Assembly (NCBI GenBank): GCA_945902735.1
Contig: CAMDNF010000022.1
Coordinates: forward strand, 1-33,297
Direction: 5' to 3'
Source: SHWC01 sp945902735
Lineage (GTDB): Bacteria; Pseudomonadota; Alphaproteobacteria; UBA828
Length of the DNA stretch: 33,297 nt
Positions within the stretch are counted from its first letter, which is position 1; each line of letters begins with the position of its first letter. Positions 1 through 8,018 of this stretch are shown in pieces. The position numbers and the translations under genes were made by a program. The notes under the pieces were generated by a model that was not told the origin of the DNA, did not search any database, and saw nothing but the letters and a program-made list of their open reading frames with translations.

Positions 1-28
1 CCGCTGGCCTGTTCGAACAGGCCAGCGG
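1..28. repeat. Perfect 28-bp palindrome at left window edge
   Basis: Bases 1-14 are the exact reverse complement of bases 15-28, centred on TTCGAA. It lies inside the amidase frame (residues AGLFEQAS), where coding sense continues normally. It could be chance in a GC-rich coding sequence, or a contig-end effect; it may extend beyond the window. Confidence 0.6.
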
Positions 29-1388
29 CGCCAAGCGCGGCGGCATCGGCGCGCGGCGGCGCCATGATCTGCACGCCGACCGGCAGGCCACTTGCCGTGA
101 TCCCGGCCGGCACCGAGAGCACCGGGCAGGCGGTCAGCGTGAGCGCGAAGGTGATGCCGATCCACGCCACATAATTATCGAAGCGCACGCCCTCGACCGC
201 TTCGACAAAGCGCACATCGACATCGAAAGGCGGCACGATCGCGCTCGGGCACACCAAGAGGTCATAGCGCTCGAAGAATCGGCAGACGCGATCATAGAGT
301 GCGCCGCGCGCGATCTCGGCCCGGCCGATCGTCTCGCCATCAAGCCTGAGACCCTTTTCGATATTCCAAATGACTTCGGGCTTTAGCTTATCGCGCTGGG
401 TAAGCAACAACTCGGCACGCTCGGCCGCAAACTTCGCGGCGCGCAGGACTTGAAAAATCTCTACCGCGTCGTGGAGGTCAGGCTCGGCCTCCTCGACGAT
501 AGTGCCCATGTCGGTGAAGTGACGCATGGCGCCCGCGCAAATCGCCGCCACCTCTTTGTCGACGGGGAACTGCCCGAGATTGGAACTATACGCGATGCGC
601 TTAGGTGGTTTCGCCTCGCGCACCGCCTGCGTGAAGCTCGTAATCGGCGGCGGCAAAGCGAGTGGGTCGCGCGGATGGTCGGCACTCATGGCATCGAGAA
701 ACAGCGCGACATCGGGCACGTTGCGCGCCATTGGGCCATTGACCAACAAGGATGAGAACGGCAAGGGGATCGGCCCGCGCGGCACGCGCCCCGGGCTCGG
801 CCGCAAGCCGACGATCCCGCAAAAACTCGCCGGTGTGCGCAAACTGCCGCCGAGATCCGAACCGTGAGCCAACCACACCTGGCCGGCGGCGACCGAGACC
901 GCCGCGCCGCCCGATGAGCCGGCGCATGATTTCGCCACGTTCCACGGGTTATGCGTTTTGCCGAACACCTCGTTGAACGTACTGGCGCCGGCGCCGAATT
1001 CGGGCGTGTTGGATTTGCCGATTACGATCGCGCCATTGGCCTCGAGGATTTCGACCAGAATGTCGGACGCCGCCGGCACATGATCGGCATAGATCGGCGA
1101 GCCGAAGGTGGTGCGCACGCCTTGAACCGGCATCAGGTCTTTGATCGAGATCGGCAGGCCGCCAAGCCAGGCGCGGGGCCGCGCGACGCCACGTCGGTTC
1201 TCGTCCTCGATACGCTTGGCGTGCGCCATGGCGCGTTCGCGACAAAGGGTCGGCAGTGCATTCAAGTGCTTGTCGGTCGCCGCGATCCGCGCGAAGGCGG
1301 CTTCGACCAGCGCGCTCGGTGAAACCGCGCCGGCCCTGAGCCGCTGCACGGCCTCGGCGGCACTCAGTTGATAGAGGTCTTGGCTCAT
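1..1388 (-). CDS. Amidase signature family protein (3' end cut by window edge)
   Basis: The reading frame stays open from an ATG at 1388 to the left edge, about 462 codons, so the C-terminus is missing. It shows the amidase-signature Ser-cisSer-Lys layout: the Lys in ISIKDLM (about residue 81), the glycine-serine motif CAGSSGGAA (about 155-163) and GSDLGGSLR (about 178-186) with the nucleophile serine. The family hydrolyses amide bonds of small or aryl amides in the cytosol; the substrate cannot be inferred. The start is supported by GGAG six bases upstream. The gene is divergent to the cyclase gene, with a 70-bp gap. Residues run in register to the edge, ending in a segment like LFEQAS that fits a usual amidase C-terminus, so I see no frameshift. 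Identification as an amidase is firm; the exact substrate class is open. Confidence 0.93.
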   Translation of the reverse strand, partial: MSQDLYQLSAAEAVQRLRAGAVSPSALVEAAFARIAATDKHLNALPTLCRERAMAHAKRIEDENRRGVARPRAWLGGLPISIKDLMPVQGVRTTFGSPIYADHVPAASDILVEILEANGAIVIGKSNTPEFGAGASTFNEVFGKTHNPWNVAKSCAGSSGGAAVSVAAGQVWLAHGSDLGGSLRTPASFCGIVGLRPSPGRVPRGPIPLPFSSLLVNGPMARNVPDVALFLDAMSADHPRDPLALPPPITSFTQAVREAKPPKRIAYSSNLGQFPVDKEVAAICAGAMRHFTDMGTIVEEAEPDLHDAVEIFQVLRAAKFAAERAELLLTQRDKLKPEVIWNIEKGLRLDGETIGRAEIARGALYDRVCRFFERYDLLVCPSAIVPPFDVDVRFVEAVEGVRFDNYVAWIGITFALTLTACPVLSVPAGITASGLPVGVQIMAPPRADAAALGAAGLFEQAS

Positions 1389-1458
1389 CGTCGCTCCGCT
1401 TGGGCTTGCGTGTCCGCGCCCTGTGCATAGCATAGGGTTTGGGAAAGGGAATAACCGA

Positions 1459-3285
1459 ATGATCCGTGAACGGGTGGTCGTACGCGATTACGTGATCGAG
1501 GCGCCAATCGAGGCGGTCTGGGCAGCGATCGCTCACACCGAGCGCGTCAACGAGGCCGTTGGCGGCGCCGCGTACACGGTCACGGAGGAGGCGCAGCCCG
1601 ATGGCTCGGTACGCCGCATCGGTCGCGGCAAATTGCTTCCGCCCTTCGACTGCGAATGGGAGGAAGCCTTCGGCGAATGGGTCGAGCCGCGCTTCATGCG
1701 TCAGACCCGGACCTTTTCGAAAGGGCCGTTGCGCCAACTTGTCGTCGAGATGGCTCTAACCCCGGATGGCCCACGCACAAGCATGCAAGCGACCATGCGC
1801 CTCAAATGGGATTGGTGGGTCACCGACATCGTGGCCGCGCTCGGCGTTCTCGACAAGGCGCTCGACAAAAGAACGATCGCCATCATTAAAGCCGCTGAGC
1901 AAGTTCAGGCCGGGCGTGAAGAATGGTCGTTGGTTGAATCGGGTGCGTTGTCGGAGGCCGGGCAGGGGCGTCTAGCCGCCTGCCGCTCGACGCTCGTCTC
2001 CCATGGTTATCAGGCCGATCAGGTCGACCGCTTGATCGAGCATGTGCGCTGCGTGCCGTTCGATGTCGCGCGACACATCCGCCCGCTCGCGCTGGCGCGC
2101 GCCTGGAAGGCCGAGCCGGATTTCGCCGTCGGGTTATGCCTGGAAGCGAGTCATGTCGGCCTGCTCGCGCTCGGCTGGGATTTGCTCTGCCCGCGTTGCC
2201 GTGGCGCTAAGCTCCGGGTTGATGCGCTCCATAAACTGCCCAAGGACGCGCATTGCCCATCGTGCAATATCGACTATGGCCGTGATTTCGCACGCAATGT
2301 CGAGCTGAGCTTCAGGCCCGAGCGCTGGTTGAGAGAATTGCCGGAAGGCGAATTCTGCCTTCAAGGCGCGGGCTCGACGCCGCATGTCGTCGTGCAACGC
2401 CGGGCCGATCCGGGCGCCACGATCAAGCTACCGGTCGAGCTTGAACCCGGCGCCTATCGCATCCGAACGGTGGAGCCGGGGGGCGCGATCGATCTCGACT
2501 ATTACGGGTCAAGCGATACCCTGCCGTCGGTCACCGCGAGCGAAACCGGCCTCGCGACCGGCGCGAAGGAGCCGCCAGGCAGCCTAGCCTTCCACAATAG
2601 CAGCCGGCGCGTGCTTCACCTTGTGCTCGAAGATCGCGCCTGGGCCTCGGACGCGCTGACCGGGGAACGCGTGATCGCCATGCCGGTCTTTCGCGAACTA
2701 TGCCCCGAACAGGTGCTACGCCTGGGCGATGAGGTAGAGATTGCACGCGTCGCGCTGCTGTTCTCCGATCTCAAGGGCTCGACCGAACTCTATGAACGGA
2801 TCGGCGATAGCGCGGCCTACGCCTTGGTGCGCGAGCATTTCGCCATTCTGTCGGAGATTATTCGCGCGCATCAAGGCGTATTGGTGAAGACGATGGGCGA
2901 TGCCGTGATGGCCGCGTTCTATGAACCGGCCGATGCGGCGCGGGCCGCGCTGGCGATTGCCGCCCGGATGACAACCTACAACGCGGCCCAAGCCGACCGA
3001 CGCGTTTCGCTCAAACTCGGGCTGCATGCCGGGCGTTGTATCGCCGTCACGACCGGCGGCGCGCTCGATTATTTTGGCGGCGCGGTGAATCTGACGGCGC
3101 GGCTCGAAGCGCAAAGCGAAGGCGGCGACATTGTGATCTCGAGCGATCTGGCCAAGGACCCCGGCGTCGCGGCCGCCCTCGCGCATTACCCGACCGAAGC
3201 GGGCAGCGCCATGCTGCGCGGCTTTGCCGAAGCGGTGCCGTTTGTCCGACTGCGGCTAGCGGGAGCCGCCGGCGCCATTCGCTGA
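1459..3285 (+). CDS. Class III adenylate/guanylate cyclase with N-terminal SRPBCC-like and zinc-ribbon-like regions
   Basis: This 608-residue protein probably makes a cyclic nucleotide. The C-terminal catalytic domain (about 428-600) has LFSDLKGST with the first metal-binding Asp, VKTMGDAVMAAF with the second Asp and a Lys typical of adenine recognition, LDYFGGAVN with the matching Asp, and NLTARLE with the transition-state Asn and Arg. These residues favour ATP over GTP. Residues 1-150 look like an SRPBCC/START-type ligand pocket. Residues about 244-270 carry a CPRC/CPSC pair resembling a zinc ribbon. The region before the cyclase may match a family often called DUF5939, which I cannot verify here. 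No transmembrane segment is evident, so it is probably cytosolic. I chose ATG 1459 over an in-frame ATG at 1423 because a GGGAAAGGGA purine stretch precedes it. Confidence 0.88.
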   Translation: MIRERVVVRDYVIEAPIEAVWAAIAHTERVNEAVGGAAYTVTEEAQPDGSVRRIGRGKLLPPFDCEWEEAFGEWVEPRFMRQTRTFSKGPLRQLVVEMALTPDGPRTSMQATMRLKWDWWVTDIVAALGVLDKALDKRTIAIIKAAEQVQAGREEWSLVESGALSEAGQGRLAACRSTLVSHGYQADQVDRLIEHVRCVPFDVARHIRPLALARAWKAEPDFAVGLCLEASHVGLLALGWDLLCPRCRGAKLRVDALHKLPKDAHCPSCNIDYGRDFARNVELSFRPERWLRELPEGEFCLQGAGSTPHVVVQRRADPGATIKLPVELEPGAYRIRTVEPGGAIDLDYYGSSDTLPSVTASETGLATGAKEPPGSLAFHNSSRRVLHLVLEDRAWASDALTGERVIAMPVFRELCPEQVLRLGDEVEIARVALLFSDLKGSTELYERIGDSAAYALVREHFAILSEIIRAHQGVLVKTMGDAVMAAFYEPADAARAALAIAARMTTYNAAQADRRVSLKLGLHAGRCIAVTTGGALDYFGGAVNLTARLEAQSEGGDIVISSDLAKDPGVAAALAHYPTEAGSAMLRGFAEAVPFVRLRLAGAAGAIR

Positions 3286-3311
3286 ACGCCCGCGACCCCG
3301 AATAGCACCGC

Positions 3312-4361
3312 CTAGGGAATGATTTTCTCGCGGCGGAAGCGCGCGAAGAGATCGAGGAACATTTCACCGGTATCGATGGTATCGGCGCAGCCGTGTTGAA
3401 TGCGTTTGGAATTGTCGAGCGCGACATCCCAATCCGCCTGCATCACGAAATCGATGAAAGGCCACGCCGCCAGATCTTCGATCTTATAGGGCTGGAGCTT
3501 GTGCTTCTTGACCAGCGCATCCCACACCGGCGCCTTATCGGCCATGAAATTGCTCAAGAGCATTGGGCGCACCTCGCCCATGTCCATGTCGAAGAATTTG
3601 GCGAGCGACCCCCAAATATTACGCCAGCGGAAGAACGTGCCATTGGTCACGTTATAGGCCTGGTTGGCGGCCTTGGGCGAGGTTGCGGCGAATAGCGTCG
3701 CGCGCGCGAGGAGGCCCGCATCGGTCATTTCGCTGACCGCGTTCCACGTGCCGATCTTGCCGGGGAAATCGAACGGCAAATTATATGATTTGCAAATGCT
3801 GGCATAGACCGCGAGTTGGGTGGCGAGGTTCATCGCATTGCCGACCGCGAAGCCGATCACGGGCTCAGGCCGCAACGCCGACCAGGTCCACGTCTTGCCC
3901 TTTTGCAGCTTCCGCAAAAAATCTTCCTGGTTGTAATAGAAATTGGGCGGCATATGGCGCGCGTCGCTCTCCCGCGCCGGGGTCTTGAACGGGCCGATAT
4001 GGCGGCCATAAACCTTGCCACCCTCTTGCAGCACGATCCGTTCGAGTTTCGGATTGTTCAGCTCAAGCACATTGATCGGGTTGGCTAGGAGCGCCGTATT
4101 GGCGTCGACATTATCGCCCGCGATACCGCCATCGAGCGCGGCATACATGATGTGGCTCAGGTCCTTGATGCCGCCAAGGCGCTTCTTGGTGTCGGCCGGG
4201 TCGCGCAGATCGACCGAAATGAACTCGGCCTTGGTTTTGAAATCGGGTTTGCGGCGCGACAGCGCCATGATCTCCCAGCCGCCGACCTCTTCGAGGTGGC
4301 CGATGAAATTGCGGCCGATAATCCCGAGCCCGCCAATGACCATCATTTTCTGCTTCGCCAT
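3312..4361 (-). CDS. PRISE-type short-chain dehydrogenase/reductase (NAD-dependent epimerase fold)
   Basis: This is a 349-residue Rossmann protein. The N-terminal GGLGIIGR (about 10-17) is the dinucleotide-binding glycine motif. FYYNQEDFL in the middle resembles the YxxxxF active-site pattern of progesterone 5-beta-reductase/iridoid synthase-like (PRISE) enzymes, and SALRPEPVIGF is also typical of them. Such enzymes reduce activated C=C bonds (enones) with NAD(P)H; the bacterial members' substrates are mostly unknown. ATG 4361 is preferred over an upstream in-frame ATG at 4397 because GGGAGACGGG precedes it. It converges with the cyclase gene, ending 26 bp away, and lies in the same direction as the glyoxalase II-like gene about 50 bp upstream, so they may be cotranscribed. 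Confidence 0.85.
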   Translation of the reverse strand: MAKQKMMVIGGLGIIGRNFIGHLEEVGGWEIMALSRRKPDFKTKAEFISVDLRDPADTKKRLGGIKDLSHIMYAALDGGIAGDNVDANTALLANPINVLELNNPKLERIVLQEGGKVYGRHIGPFKTPARESDARHMPPNFYYNQEDFLRKLQKGKTWTWSALRPEPVIGFAVGNAMNLATQLAVYASICKSYNLPFDFPGKIGTWNAVSEMTDAGLLARATLFAATSPKAANQAYNVTNGTFFRWRNIWGSLAKFFDMDMGEVRPMLLSNFMADKAPVWDALVKKHKLQPYKIEDLAAWPFIDFVMQADWDVALDNSKRIQHGCADTIDTGEMFLDLFARFRREKIIP

Positions 4362-4413
4362 CACCCGTCTCCCTGATTGAGGCGCGTGGCGTAGCACGGA
4401 CCGCGGCCGCCCG

Positions 4414-5205
4414 CTACCAGCGGTTTCTAAGCTCGCGCAATTTGATAAAGACTGTCTGGTCGTCGAGCTCGTCCGGCAAATTGGGAAAGGCCTCGCGCAG
4501 GCGCTTGTGCACGCTCGGGCTGTGCAGGCGAAAAAAGGTGTTGATCTCTTTTTCGAGCGCCATGGTGGTGACGAGGGGATGATCGGGGTCTTGGCTTTTG
4601 GCGTTCGCGATCAGTTCTTTGGCGCGCAGATTGTTGGGCTCGCGATCGAGCGTGAAGCCAAGATTATTGGCGATATAGTCATGGCCGGGAAAGATCCGCG
4701 TATTGTCGGACAGACGGGAAAGCTGCTTGGCAAAGGTCGCATAGAGCGATTCGGGATGGCCACCGCCATGGCAATTGCCGGCACCGGCGTTGAACAATGT
4801 GTCGCCGCAAAAGAGCGCCGGCTGATCGGTGCGCGCCAGCAAACAGACATGGCTCATGGTGTGACCCGGCGTGTCGAGCGCTTCAAGCTCGACCCGTTTG
4901 CCGATCTTGATCACATCGCCCGCCTTCAAGCCCCGGTCGACATGGGGAATGCGCCCACCCGCTTTGTAGTGAGCAAGAATTCGGGCCTTGGTCGCGGCCA
5001 CCATCGCTTCATTGCCGCCAATATGGTCATGATGTTCGTGGGTGTTCAAAATTTGGGTGATTGTGAAGCCGCGCTGCTTGGCGCGCGCCAAGCACTTCTC
5101 ATGGTCGAGCGGATCGATCGCCAGCGCCTCGCCGGTTTCCGGGCAGGCGATCAGATAGTTGAAATTCCGATAGTCATTCGCGGTCCAGATTTGCTCAACA
5201 ATCAC
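4414..5205 (-). CDS. Glyoxalase II-like hydroxyacylglutathione hydrolase (metallo-beta-lactamase fold)
   Basis: 263 residues. The binuclear metal site is complete: THEHHDH (His56, His58, Asp60, His61), His115 in TPGHTMSH, Asp135 in FCGDTLF and His175 in FPGHDY. The C-terminal helical tail ending in LRELRNRW is the extension seen in glyoxalase II proteins, which hydrolyse S-lactoylglutathione to lactate and glutathione in the cytosol. After FCGDTLF the usual GCGRxFEGT stretch is replaced by GAGNCHGGGHPESLY, so glutathione-contacting residues differ from the classical enzyme. A different thioester substrate is therefore possible. The start has AGGAGAG about ten bases upstream. It is divergent to the chimeric ABC gene. 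Confidence 0.86.
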   Translation of the reverse strand: MIVEQIWTANDYRNFNYLIACPETGEALAIDPLDHEKCLARAKQRGFTITQILNTHEHHDHIGGNEAMVAATKARILAHYKAGGRIPHVDRGLKAGDVIKIGKRVELEALDTPGHTMSHVCLLARTDQPALFCGDTLFNAGAGNCHGGGHPESLYATFAKQLSRLSDNTRIFPGHDYIANNLGFTLDREPNNLRAKELIANAKSQDPDHPLVTTMALEKEINTFFRLHSPSVHKRLREAFPNLPDELDDQTVFIKLRELRNRW

Positions 5206-5316
5206 CGGCGCTCTCCTTGGCTCTTAACAGCCTAACCTCATCTTAGACCATCACCGCCGCACATACACCTTGGTTCGGGCTTGGCTTCTCGCATAGGATC
5301 GTGCGGGGGAGAGAGC

Positions 5317-6132
5317 ATGACGACGGATAAGACGGGCGAGCGAGCGCTGGCGCTCGAAATGGTGGGTCTGAAAAAGAGCTTCGGCCCAGTTGAGGTGCTG
5401 CGCGGCATTTCGATGCAGGCGGCCGAAGGCGAGGTCATTTCGATCATCGGCTCAAGCGGCTCAGGCAAGAGTACGCTGCTCCGTTGCATCAATCTGCTCG
5501 AAATTCCAAATGCCGGCGCGGTCTCGATCGCGGGCGAGTTGATCCGCATGATGCCCACGCGTTATGGCCAGACGCCTTCCGATGCCCGCCAGGTCGATCG
5601 CCTGCGCGCGCGCTGCGGCATGGTGTTCCAGAGTTTCAATCTGTGGACCCATATGACGGTGTTGGAGAACGTCATCGAGGCACCGGTTCACGTGTTGAAA
5701 CTGCCGCGCGCCGAGGCGATCGAGCGCGCCGATGCGCTTCTCCGTCGCGTCGGCCTCTATGACCGACGAAGTTATTACCCGGGTCATTTATCGGGCGGTC
5801 AACAGCAGAGGGCCGCGATTGCCCGCGCGCTTGGTATGTCGCGCCGCCTCGTGCTTCGCCGCATCATTCTGCCGCGCGCCTTCCGCCTCGCTTTGCCGGC
5901 CTATGGCAATGAGATCATTTTTCTTCTGAAGGCGAGCGCGCTGGCGAGCACCATCACGCTCTTGGACCTCACGGGCGTCGCCCGCACCATCATCGCGCGC
6001 ACCTATATGCCGATCGAATTGTTCGCCATGGCGGGCGCGATCTATTTGATGGTCACCTTCCTGATCACGCGGGCGATCAAGGCGCTCGAGCACTGGCTGA
6101 GCCCGCATACGCGGCCGCCCCGGCCGGCTTGA
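5317..6132 (+). CDS. Chimeric, probably inactive ABC transporter ORF: truncated amino-acid ATPase fused to permease C-terminus
   Basis: Residues 1-170 are the first two thirds of an HisP/OccP-type ATPase: Walker A GSSGSGKST (about 45-53), Q-loop VFQSFNLW (Gln105) and signature LSGGQQQRAAIARALG (158-173). Walker B, the catalytic Glu and the switch His are absent. From about residue 172 the protein becomes the end of an HisM/OccM-type permease: GMSRRLVLRRIILPRAFRLA, then PAYGNE, and two likely membrane segments. Permeases of this class carry an EAA loop with a sequence like ARALGMSRR, so the two parts share ARALG at the join (near 5824-5838). The simplest reading is an in-frame deletion that removed the rest of the ATPase, any intervening binding-protein and permease genes, and most of the last permease. 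The ATG at 5317 has GGGGGAGAGA upstream. Transport function is unlikely. Confidence 0.85.
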   Translation: MTTDKTGERALALEMVGLKKSFGPVEVLRGISMQAAEGEVISIIGSSGSGKSTLLRCINLLEIPNAGAVSIAGELIRMMPTRYGQTPSDARQVDRLRARCGMVFQSFNLWTHMTVLENVIEAPVHVLKLPRAEAIERADALLRRVGLYDRRSYYPGHLSGGQQQRAAIARALGMSRRLVLRRIILPRAFRLALPAYGNEIIFLLKASALASTITLLDLTGVARTIIARTYMPIELFAMAGAIYLMVTFLITRAIKALEHWLSPHTRPPRPA

Positions 6133-6204
6133 GCGAGGCGGGTTGGCAAGCCTTGCGCCCTCCGCTCTAATCGCGCCGCGCCTCAGCAGGATCAAACCAC
6201 CGCC

Positions 6205-6873
6205 ATGGATGCCATCGACGCGATTACCTCACGCCGCTCAGTGCGCGGTTTTTTGCCGACGCCCGTGCCGATGGAGACCGTGCGCCGGCTGCTCGAACTC
6301 GCCTCACGCGCGCCGAGCGGCAGCAACATCCAGCCCTGGCATGTTCATGTCCTGACCGGCGCCACCAAACAAAGGCTAACCCAGGCCATGCATGAGTTGC
6401 GCGCGCGCGACCCCAAGGCCGAATGCGTTCAATATCAATATTACCCGGTCAAATGGCGCGAGCCCTATATCGGCCGGCGGCGCAAGACAGGCTGGGGCCT
6501 CTATCAACATTGCGGCATTCAAAAGGGCGATACCGACGGCATGTTTCGCCAGCACGGTCGCAATTATGATTTCTTCGGCGCGCCGATTGGCATGATGGTC
6601 ACGCTCGACGCCGATATGGAGCTCGGCAGTTGGATCGATTGCGGCATGTTCGTACAAACCCTGATGATCGCGGCGCGGGGCCTCAGGCTCCATAGCTGCG
6701 CGCAGGCCGCCTGGGCCTATCATCACGACGTGGTGCGCGCCGCCATTCCGCTCGCCGATACTGAAAAAGTGTTTTGCGGGATTGCGCTTGGCCATGAAGA
6801 CTCGAACGAGCCCGCCAACGCCTTTCGCACCGACCGCGAGCCACTCGACACCTTCGTCACCTATCACGATTGA
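6205..6873 (+). CDS. Nitroreductase family flavoprotein
   Basis: 222 residues with the nitroreductase-fold N-terminus: SRRSVRGF (FMN phosphate contact), then ASRAPSGSNIQPWHV, the classical APSGxNxQPW flavin-binding motif, and a late Gly-rich stretch FCGIALGHED. Members are homodimeric FMN enzymes reducing nitro groups, quinones or other electron-poor substrates with NAD(P)H. A central insertion (about 75-115, rich in Tyr, Arg and Trp) makes it longer at that point than the minimal fold. The stop TGA overlaps the region where the first acyl-CoA dehydrogenase gene begins, so it is probably the first gene of that operon. Its role there is not evident; it might act on an acyl-CoA or supply redox chemistry. 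The ribosome binding site is weak (AGGA about 13 bases upstream). Confidence 0.9.
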   Translation: MDAIDAITSRRSVRGFLPTPVPMETVRRLLELASRAPSGSNIQPWHVHVLTGATKQRLTQAMHELRARDPKAECVQYQYYPVKWREPYIGRRRKTGWGLYQHCGIQKGDTDGMFRQHGRNYDFFGAPIGMMVTLDADMELGSWIDCGMFVQTLMIAARGLRLHSCAQAAWAYHHDVVRAAIPLADTEKVFCGIALGHEDSNEPANAFRTDREPLDTFVTYHD

Positions 6874-6875
6874 GG
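6872..6875 (+). promoter_or_regulatory. RBS that decides the GTG start of the first acyl-CoA dehydrogenase
   Basis: GAGG, overlapping the nitroreductase stop codon, is six bases before GTG 6882. The alternative in-frame TTG at 6870 has no purine-rich stretch upstream. Confidence 0.5.
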
Positions 6876-6881
6876 CCGGGT

Positions 6882-8018
6882 GTGTCGATCTTCGCCCAGC
6901 TCACACCGCCGGTTTTGCCCGAGGGCACCGCGCGTCTGCGTGCCGAGCTCCGTGAATTCTTGGCGGAGAGCCGGCGCACGCTCGGCTGGACGCCGAATTC
7001 AAATTTCATCGGCGTATTCTTGGCCGAGTTCAGCCGGGCGCTTGGTGCGCGCGGCTATCTTGGCGTCACCTGGCCGAAGGACTATGGCGGCCAGGCACGC
7101 TCGGCGCTCGATCGCTATATCGTGACCGAGGAATTGCTCGCGGCCGGTGCGCCTTGCGCCGCCCATTGGGTGGCCGACCGCCAGAGCGGGCCGCTCCTCT
7201 TGCGCTTTGGGAGTGAAGCCCAGCGCCGCGAGCTATTGCCGGGGATCGCGCGCGGAGAATATTTTTTCTCGATTGGCATGAGCGAGCCCGACGCGGGTTC
7301 CGATCTGGCCGCGGTACGCACGCGCGCCACGCGCACACCAAAGGGCTGGCGCATCGACGGCGCCAAGGTGTGGACCAGCAACGCGCACCTCAATCACTAC
7401 GCCATCACGCTGTGCCGAACCGGTCCGGCGGGCGACAGCCGCCATGAGGGTTTGAGCCAGTTTCTGATCGACCTCAAAGCCGATGGAGTGCGGATCAATC
7501 CGATCCTCAATCTGCTCGGCGATCATGAGTTCAACGAGATGGTGTTCGACGGCACCGAGATTCCCGCCGATCGCCTGATCGGCCAGGAAGGTGATGGTTG
7601 GACTCAGGTGCGGAGCGAGCTTGCTTTCGAGCGCAGCGGGCCCGAGCGTTTTTTCGGCACGTTCCATTTATTGACATCGACGGTCGAGGTGGCACGCGCG
7701 CGCGACGACAAGGCGGCCGAGCGCGCGCTCGGGCGGTTGATCGTGCATTTTCTCTCTCTGCGCAGCCTCTCGCTCGCGGTTGCCGGTATCCTCCAACAGG
7801 GTGGCGATCCCGGCGTCGCGGCGGCGCTGGTGAAGGATTTAGGCGCGCGCTTTGAACTCGATGTGCTTGAAGTCGCGCGCGACCTAATGCCGGGCGCGGC
7901 GGAGACGCCGGACGACGCGCTTGGCCGCGCCATTCTTCAAGTGCCGTCTTATGCCCTGCGCGGCGGTACGCCCGAAATCATGCGCTCGATCATCGCGCGC
8001 GAATTGGGCCTCAGATGA
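6882..8018 (+). CDS. Acyl-CoA dehydrogenase (catalytic type)
   Basis: About 378 residues from GTG 6882 (382 if TTG 6870 is used). It oxidises acyl-CoA to 2-enoyl-CoA using FAD. It has FSIGMSEPDAGSDLAAVRT, the FAD/substrate-binding signature of the middle beta domain, then VWTSNAHLNHY, FDGTEIPADRLIG, LAFERSGPERF (the likely catalytic Glu region of this subfamily) and the C-terminal LRGGTPEIMRSIIARELGL signature that contacts FAD. Its stop overlaps the next start by four bases (ATGA), which implies translational coupling with the second dehydrogenase. The pair resembles heteromeric acyl-CoA dehydrogenases such as those used on steroid side chains, an inference from arrangement and from the divergence of the second subunit. 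The acyl chain is unknown. Confidence 0.92.
   Translation: MSIFAQLTPPVLPEGTARLRAELREFLAESRRTLGWTPNSNFIGVFLAEFSRALGARGYLGVTWPKDYGGQARSALDRYIVTEELLAAGAPCAAHWVADRQSGPLLLRFGSEAQRRELLPGIARGEYFFSIGMSEPDAGSDLAAVRTRATRTPKGWRIDGAKVWTSNAHLNHYAITLCRTGPAGDSRHEGLSQFLIDLKADGVRINPILNLLGDHEFNEMVFDGTEIPADRLIGQEGDGWTQVRSELAFERSGPERFFGTFHLLTSTVEVARARDDKAAERALGRLIVHFLSLRSLSLAVAGILQQGGDPGVAAALVKDLGARFELDVLEVARDLMPGAAETPDDALGRAILQVPSYALRGGTPEIMRSIIARELGLR

Noticed and set aside
949..1737. Minus-strand frame of 262 codons crossing the amidase start and the cyclase
   Set aside because: It runs through two genes that have real domain signatures in other frames. The amidase frame from 1388 is intact without it.
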